A stretch of 64,000 bases of DNA. Source: Gordionus sp. m RMFG-2023. Lineage: Eukaryota; Nematomorpha; Gordioida; Chordodea; Parachordodidae. Of this stretch, positions 49,101-58,100 are shown piece by piece. Where the stretch lies: the NCBI RefSeq assembly GCF_954871325.1, contig NC_088779.1, positions 19,656,846 to 19,720,845 of the forward strand. The letters are read 5' to 3'. The notes under the pieces were generated by a model that ran no database searches, was not told the DNA's origin, and saw only the letters and a list, made by a program, of their open reading frames with translations. Each line of letters begins with the position of its first letter. The stretch's first letter is position 1. The position numbers were made by a program, and so were the translations under genes.

Positions 49101-52100
49101 AATTTGTGATGTTTGGGAAACAAAAAATTTCGTTGTGTACAAAATCAAAAATAAATAAAATTGGAATTTTCAAAAAACTTAAATTTTTTACTATTCGGTC
49201 AAATTTCTAGTATTAGGCAATATTATTATTATAAACCTAAATATAACTATAGTTTTTTAGATAATTCAAAACCACAAAATTCATATTTCAAAATGTAAAA
49301 AAAAGACTTTAAAATCCAGCTTTTTATTAAAAATTATTTTTTAAATTTAACTCTACTTCATCGAGTATTTGTGATTTTTGATCATTTGATTCTTTAACGA
49401 TATGGATTGTAGGAGACGGATCACCTTCAGCCATACATTCCACAGTAAGATTTTCGTTTTGTTTAACTGTATGATTATCAAATCTTTTGATAATAGGAGG
49501 TTCTGGATTTTTTTAAATATTAATTAGATATATAATCTTATGAATATAAAATTTAAAGGATCTTTAAAAAATGAGTTATTTTTCTAAAAAATGATATGGC
49601 TAGCTAATATCGTTTAAGCGTGCGAAAATCAATTTAATTAATTTTAAAATTCTCTCAAATAGAAAATATTTTAAGCGTGTTATGGACATAGTTTTCTCTT
49701 TCCCATAGCTACTGTTGTTAAATGACTAGATTTTTTGAAACGACTAACCTTAGCCAAAATAGTAGGCAAACCTGGAAATTTTGCTCATAGATGGCAAAGG
49801 TTTAGACATCTATTAACGAAATCTCGAGGCTTGCATAATATTTTTTGGTTAAATGTTGAGCCATTTTTAACAATCGAGCCGTTACAACACTATCCATAGG
49901 CCACTGAATTCGCCTTTAATCATATTCCTAACTGTAAATACTAATACAAAATTAATAAAATAAACAATTTAAAAATCTTTGGTATTAAAAGATTACGAAA
50001 AAGGGTTATTTTGCTTACTCGTTTCCAAGCTTAATCAGGGTAATTCCACCATCATTTTTAAAATGAATGAAACTTGGCATAAAAGTTAAAGAGATTGTAT
50101 ATTTTATATAAATTTAAATGCCCTAGCTCAAATATATCCCGAATTATGTGCCTTCAAAGCCTTTTCCTCTTTTAACGAATTTTAAAATACTCAAAATGTA
50201 TTTGGTCTAAAGTAACAAATTTATATCATTTTGTAGCCCTTAAATTTCTCCAGAAAATAAAAATTATTTTAAATGAAATGTGCTTATTACCAATATATTT
50301 ATATACTTAAATAAAAATATTAATGGAGGAAAAAAAATTAAAATTTATTTAGTATTTTATAATTTTAAATTTTAAAAATAGAAATAGAAAAATCAATTTT
50401 AAAGGGCCTTTATTGAAACGATGAAACTTGTCAAATATGTTTATTATCAATATTTTTAAATATTTAAGTAAAAAAAGTATTAATGGAGAAATAAGAATTA
50501 AAATTTTATTTATTTTTTTAATTTTAGAAACAAATAAAGCAATTATAGAGGGCGATATCCATAAAGATAATTGTAATATATTTTCTTTTTATTGGGTTAT
50601 AAAAATATCTAGTGTATATAATAATTTTATATTAATGGTTATAATCAAGTTATTAAAGTATCTAGATATAAAAAAGTGGTATCTGATCTAGATAGATTTT
50701 GTTTAAAGTATCTTTATCTAGATATTATCTTAGAGGTATCTATATCTGTTTTTCGATACTTTTAAGATAAATTTTGATATACTTTTATTTAACGCTTTTT
50801 TACATTACAAATAAAAATAATTGAATGCAAAATTTATTTATTTCATATGAGCATATAATTTAAATATATATATATTAAAAAATATTAAGACTACTATAAT
50901 AAAATATATATATATATAAATATCATTAAATATTGTGTGCAAGTTTATCAATAAACCAGACAAATTTTGATATTACAATCCATCTCAAGAAATCTGCCAT
51001 TTTTATTTTCAATATCTCGACTTTCATTTTTGGAAAAATTATTCTAAAATTTGTTGAGTTTGAGTATTAAAATTTAAATCATTATTAACAATCATATCGG
51101 CTGCTGTGGTGTGGGATACCTAAAAAATTGGAATATTAAATTATTTGTTTTTTTTCACAGGTTATTTGTTTGCAATCAGTTGAAGACCTTGATAATTCAT
51201 CAACTAATCTTTGTATTAATTGTTTTTTTCATTAACAGTGTTAGATGCCTTATAAATTTAAAATTACAATTGTACACATTTATTTAGTATCTACCAGGGT
51301 TGGCAAGTGTCAATTGACCAGTCAAATTCAGTCAATTGACCGGAGGAGTATTTGACCTGTCAAATACGGTCCAATGCTCTAAAAAATTTAAAGGAAAAAT
51401 GAAATAAAAATATGTTTAAAAAAGGGAAAAATGATGTAAATACATGTGATCACAATGTTTGCTTATTTGGGTCCACAATATCAAGAGGAGAACTCAATAG
51501 CAGTGAAATTAATGAAGTATGTGATATAATTCAAGTATTAGCTATTTTACAAGGTAGTGATGACCAAAATATTTTAAGTGATATAATTAATTTCAGAAGC
51601 AAAAACAGCATGTTTAATATAGCAAATTATGTGGAAATTAGTAATTTCCAGAAACAATCAATTCCGACCTCAAGTTAATAGATTGTCTACCTAATTAATT
51701 TCAGAAGCAAAAACAGCATGTTTAATATAGCAAATTATGTGGAAATTAGTAATTTCCAGAAACAATCAATTCCGACCTCAAGTTAATAGATTGTCTACCC
51801 TGCCCAGAGACTAACAATTCCTAGTTCTACTTCTTCTTTAGAAAGAAATAGGTCGATTTGGGTTAATATTCTTATGAAAATAGAAATCGATTGAAGAGAC
51901 ATCTGGAAAATTGATTAAAAAATATTATAGAAAATGTTAATATTGAATATGAATCAGAACAAGACTCTTAGTTAATGAATGACAATGAATTTAAAAAATT
52001 AATATTATAGATTCATTTTACTCAAATAAAAGTTAATATTAACTTAAAAAAACATATATTTTAATTTGACCACATTTGACCGGTCAAATATCGGTCAATT

Positions 52101-55100
52101 TACCGAAACGTATTTGACCGGTCAAATGCACAACCCTGGTATCTACATCCTTAAATGTTAAACAATGTTGTAAGTTGAGGTAATGCTAACTGAAATTTTC
52201 GTATTTTTTGGAAGACATGGCAAACCTTTTACTATCAGAGATTTGTTTTTTTTATTTTTAGATATTATTTTAAAATATGCTCTATAAATTGACCATGGAA
52301 AAACAATGTCTGTGTTGATGCTTCATTGATTATTACATCTTCCTCTTCTTCATTATTAATATTAATCTAAAATAAATTTTTAAAATTAGTATAATAAAAT
52401 AAAATTAACATAAATCATATATTAGTATAATAAAATAAAATTAACATAATCACTTAATCATATATTAGTATATTAAAATCTAAAAATCATTATTTTAGTT
52501 ATATTTTGATAAATGTGATATCTAGTCAATAAACTTTTTAGCTCATTTCATAAATTTTAACAATATAATCCTAATTAAATTTATGCAGACCTTAAAAGTA
52601 TAATAAAAATTGTATCGGTATCTAGATAACTTTTTAACCGATGTATCTGTATCTAGATAATTTTTAGACGATATATCTGTATCCAGATCCATTTAAAAAT
52701 TATATTTTAACAACTCTGTATATAATATAAAATGTAGGGTTTCGAACTGAACCCGGAAAAGAAAACCCGGATTTTTGGGAAAAAATCTGAACCCTAACCG
52801 AACTTGAACCCCGTTTATAAATTTTCAAAACCCCGAACCGAACCCGGGAATTTTATTTGAACCCAGAACTGGGTTCAGTGTATTGTTTAAATTAATATAA
52901 GATATATGTATTAGAGGTGGGCGCGGGCCGTGAAATTACGGGCGTGAGTGTGAATAATTTTAAATTCCAAGGCGTGGCTGGGCGTGACGGGCCTTCCCAA
53001 AATTTTCCCAGGGCGTGATCATAAATTTCCCGTGAATTACGGAAATTTTAATTTTTAAAATTGTTTTTTTATAAATATAAATTTGCAATTTTATAATTAT
53101 ATTATACATTTTCTTATTTAATTTAGTTCTTTTTTAAAAATGAATAATTTATGAAAACTATAAATTTCCGCATTTTATAAACAACATCCGGTATCATTTC
53201 GTTAGTTCTATTTTCTTTTTATGTTTAGATGTTTTTTATCGCGAGACTTTATGCTAAATTTTGCTTAAACTTTTTATAGAAAAGTCAGTTATATTTTATT
53301 TGTGAAAGTGAAGAATTTTACAAGCTAGGCCAAGAGATATTAGTGTTACATATGGATAGCAAAATAAAAAAGTTGTGAACCTGAAATCTCTCATGAATAC
53401 TATAGGTCCAAAAATATACCATTAAATAAAATTTTAGATTAAAAGCATGATCAATAATAATTACTTGTCCATAATCACTGATATTTGGACGGATGACTAT
53501 AAAAATCTAAGTTTTTTTTAACCATTATAGGACATATTATCATTAAGAATTTTAATTAAAAACATTTGTTTTGGCCACAAAGGCAATGGATGAAAAAACG
53601 TCAAAATTATATGTGTAGTCAATTCAATTTTAGGAGAATATACAGAAGTAGAAAATTACTTAAATAAATGTATAGTCGTGAGTGATAACGGAGCAAATCT
53701 TATAAGTGCATTCAAAGATAGCGAAATGCTAGCATGTATATGCCATATACTAAATAATATGCATTATATTTTTGACAATAACTGAAATAGCCTTAAATAT
53801 AAATGATGTAGAAAAATATTACAATATTTCGAACAATCTACAGCTAATAGCAAACTGCCACACCCTTAAACAAGATGTAATAGCGAGAATAACGAGATGG
53901 AACTCTGTATATATCATGATACAGAGTTTCTTAAAATCATATTCTGAAATACAGGTGTACTTGTTTAGCAAGCAAGAATTAAATAGATTAGCCACAATTG
54001 ATATCAGCATCATACGCGAGTTAGATAAATTTTTATAAATATTTATAAGAATGCTCGGATAATCTGAGAGCAGATTCCCGTCCCACAATAAATGAAATTT
54101 GTCTATGGAAACAAAAATTAATAAAATTTTGTTAACCTTCTGAACGTGATACAATAATAAACAAAACCTTAAAATACAAAACAAGATTTCTTTTAAAAGA
54201 TTATTATGCAGCCGCTACATAAGGTAGGCTTAATAGATATTTCAAAAGACTTAAGTTTTTAATAAAAGAAGAAAACGATAATGATATTAAATTAGATGAT
54301 ATGCATAAGTCAATGCCAACTATCATTTATAACTTTCCTAACTTATCCGAAACTCATAAAAAACCGTATATTCTAAATGATCAATACCAACTATCACTTT
54401 CCTAATTCATCCTACACTCATAAAAGACCGTATATTCTAAATAAAAAATTTAGAGAATTTCTAGATGATTCTGATGAAGCAACAACATCACCGATGGAAG
54501 CTGTGAGGATGAACTTAAAAAATTCATATAAGATAAATAACAAGACAATATTTTGAAGTTTTGGAAGCAGGAATATTCATTTCCTTTTTTGAGAAAATTA
54601 GTCCCGACAAGTTCGGCTTCTAGTGAAAGGTTATTTTCTGTAGCCAATCTCTTTATTAGAGGAAAGGAGTATACAATTGAAATAAAAAAAAAGATGGACA
54701 TTCTTCTTTTTCTAAATAAATTCCGATTTATAGATTCTATTTATTTTTTGTTATTAATATGGATTATGAAATTAGAGAAATAAATAGAATGAATTCAAAA
54801 AGGTGTAAAATTATAGCAATAGTTTCTAAAAATTTAAGAACACCGAATTTTCGGGCGTGAATCAAAATATTGCTTGTCGTGAGCGGGTGGGTCGGGTCGA
54901 AATTTTTAGTGATAAGCGTGAATGGGCGTGATATTTTTTTATTTCCACCGTGAGCGGGCGGGCCGTGAATGAAAAATTAGGCCCGCGCCCACCTCTAATA
55001 TGTATATTGTAAATACAAATATTAATAATTTATGACATTTTATAATATTTTCAAATTTCCAATTATGTGAATTGTTAATAAATTTTAAACAACTTATTTC

Positions 55101-58100
55101 ATTTACTTTATAAATTTTTTCAAATTTATTCTCAAAGATTCCTATTGGATTGTTAATAAATTTTAAACAATTTAATTCATTTACGCCATTTATTTTTAAT
55201 TTTTAACTTAATCTCAAAGATTATGAATTAGAGGAAAATGAAAGTGAACAAGTCAAAGTAAAAATTAATATATTGGATAATGTTAATTTAAAGAAATACG
55301 TCTAAATAAATAATTTTAAATTTATACGTGACTATGCTTTGTATTTTTAACTATATTTTGCCCATAAATAAAATAGAAATTTTATTATTTATACCAAATT
55401 TATATTTATGTCTAGTTTTTTAATTATGATTTAAATATAGAATATTTTTTTTTATCAATTCAAAAATTCTTAAACCCGAGCTGAACCCGGAACCAAACCC
55501 GGGTTCAAAAATATTTCCCTGAACCGAACCCAAACCGACCTATTTTTTAACCTTAAACCGATCCCGGGCAAAAAATTTGCCGGGTTCGTATCTCCGATAA
55601 AATGTATATTTTATTTATAAAATATATTAAGATTAACTTTATAAATAGCGCCCTTTATAATTGCTTTTTCTATAGCTAAAATTATAAAAAAAACAAAATA
55701 AAATTTAAATTCTAATTTTGTCCATTAATATTTTCACTTAAATATACCAACACATTTCGTGAGTTTCATCATTTTAAATAAGGCGCATTTCAAAATAATT
55801 TTTTCCTGTTTTACCGGAAATACGATGTTTAAGATATTTTTTATATAATTTTTCATTTTCTTAAGTAGAATTTTAAGGTCTACAAAATGATATAAAATTT
55901 GTTACTTTGAACCAAAAACATTTTGAGTATTTTAAAATCGTTAAAAGAGAAAAAGGCTATCATCGAACTTTGAAGGCTCATTACTCGGAATATATCTAAG
56001 CTAGAGCATTAAAATTTTGATTTGTGTAAAATATACAATTTATTTAACCTTCATGCCAAGTTTCATCCATTTTAAAAATGGTCGTCCGAAAATCACGTTA
56101 TTTTGGTCGATTTATCATGGAATTACCTATCAGTATATTTTAATTTGAACTTCCAACATAAGCCTATTCAAATATGAATCGAATAGTAAATTATTCTTAT
56201 TCGATTTTTTTTGTACAAAAAGTATATAGTAAAATATACTATTTTTATTTGATTGGTATAATTATGAATAGTAAATTGTTCAATTCATTTAAAAGAATCA
56301 AATTGAAACAATTTATTATTAGATTCGTATTTTCGGACATCAATGATTAATTGAATTTATTAATAAGTGTATACCTGGTGTAAACTAATAAGTAAAGTAG
56401 GCATTTTATTCTAATATTTAAAAAATCGTGATACAATTTGGGTTTCATTTTTTCCAAATGTTTTAGTGTTCAATAAACTGTAAACACTGGTCATTAACTT
56501 TACATATAACATATAATCAATGACATTTAATTATAGTAATCTCTTTCCCTATCTAATTTGAAAATATTTAGCCTTACGAAATATACTCATTATATATTAA
56601 CCTTTATAATATGAGCCCTAGGAACTCAAAGTAGATATTTTACACAAATATTAAAAAATGGAATATTATACACCCAGGGATGAATTTTCACAAAATGCAT
56701 TCGAATAAATGTGTCTTTAAAAAATTTATTTTAAATATAAATACCCCCTAAAAGATTGAAAAAAGTATTTAAATATAAATACTTTGACGAATAATAGAAA
56801 TATATTTTTATATTACCAATAACATTTTTTTCTTATTTAATGATATTTTATTAACCATTTTTTTAAAATTATATAAATAATAAAATAACATAATATCAAA
56901 AAAATAGCAGGTATTTTTTTTATTTTTAAATTATATTATAGACATTAATATAATAGAATAAACATGATTTAGGAAGATATTTAAAAATTTATTTCATCAG
57001 TTTCATTTTCAGAATGAACCTGGTTTATTTTAATAAAAGAGTTAAAACAGATAAGATCTCGATTTTTGTCTCTAACTCCAATCATAAAATTAATATTTAA
57101 AGAAATAGATTCTATATTTATAATTTAATTTTTTATTAAAAAAATGTCTTTGTAATAATTATTTAAAATATAAATACTCCCTGAATTATTCAAATAAATA
57201 CTAAACACAAAAAAAACTATTTGTATTAGCATTTTATATACAACTATTCGCGAAACTATCGAACTCTTTATTCACCTAATGTTTATTTATTTTTCAAATT
57301 AAAAACCTAGTAAATTGATTTTAAAATCAGACATGATTGTTCCTGGTCTGTTAACCGCCTCGCACTTGTAAAAGCCTTCATCGTTTTTCTTAATGTCATT
57401 TATGAGCATATATCCTTCACTTGGATTAATGCGGAAATTGGAATCATTAAATATTTTGACAGAATTCTATTAATTAAAAAAAAATATTTAATTTTAGTAT
57501 ATTAATATAAACATTATCACATTTCTCTTATTAGATAAATAAACCATGTAAAGAATAAAAGGGTTTGTTGGTAAAATATTATTAGTTATATCATTAGAGA
57601 TGAATACTGCCCGACGGATCTTTAACCGAAATAATTTTTTTACAGGCTGCCGCGCTCGATTTATAGGGAGGGGGGGGGGTTTCTGGCCGTACAAATTTTG
57701 TGATAATCATGATATATATTTTTTAAATAACCTTGTAAAAGGTTATTTCTGGTTGTGGTTTACCGTCCGCCTGGCATAATACTTTAATGTTAGTTCCGAT
57801 ATGTGCAGTAACATCGCTAGGAGGATTGACCCATAATGGAGGAGCTAATTTATATTTTTAAAAATATGGTTTTCATTCCTTTTTCTTTTTCAAATTATTC
57901 GGATAAAAATGTAAATAAATCATTGATGATTAGTTTGATCTAAGTATACTATATATAAAAAGTTTTAGGTATAAATTATCAATATAAATTGATAAATAAT
58001 ATATATAATTATATTGGTTTTCGAGCTTAGCTTTAACAGGCCTAGAAGCCATATTAATATCTGGTAAGGATCTTATATTAATTTTTTTGTTAAAACTTTT

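Larger units (their letters stand above)
52735..55596. mobile_element. hAT-type element with GAACCCGG motifs, split by a full hAT
   Basis: ATAAAATG flanks both sides exactly (8 bp). The ends TAGGGTTTCGAACTGAACCC and CCGGGTTCGTATCTCCG are imperfect inverted repeats, with many GAACCCGG/GAACCGAACC motifs inside both ends. Without the nested hAT (52912-54997) and its target duplication it would be about 770 bp. No transposase of its own is seen. Confidence 0.8.
50037..56137. mobile_element. Snapback element with about 0.5-0.6-kb inverted arms, hosting other elements
   Basis: The left arm (about 50037-50620) and right arm (about 55640-56137) are inverse copies. For example ATGAAACTTGGCATAAAAGT near 50068 pairs with ATGCCAAGTTTCAT near 56062, and CAAAATGTATTTGGTC pairs with GAACCAAAAACATTTTG. 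The ends read CAGGGTAATTCC and GGAATTACC. Inside are elements at 50646-52718 and 52735-55596. About 130 bp of the left arm are duplicated in tandem (near 50284 and 50436). No target duplication is clear. Confidence 0.65.
49503..57306 (-). other. 7.8-kb intron of the adhesion gene, filled with nested transposons
   Basis: Lies between the Ig3 and Ig4 exons. It contains a TA-flanked MITE, a long snapback element and, inside that, two hAT-type elements each holding another. All other introns found in this gene are 0.1-1.3 kb. The remainder (56140-57300) is A/T sequence without recognisable features. Confidence 0.85.
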
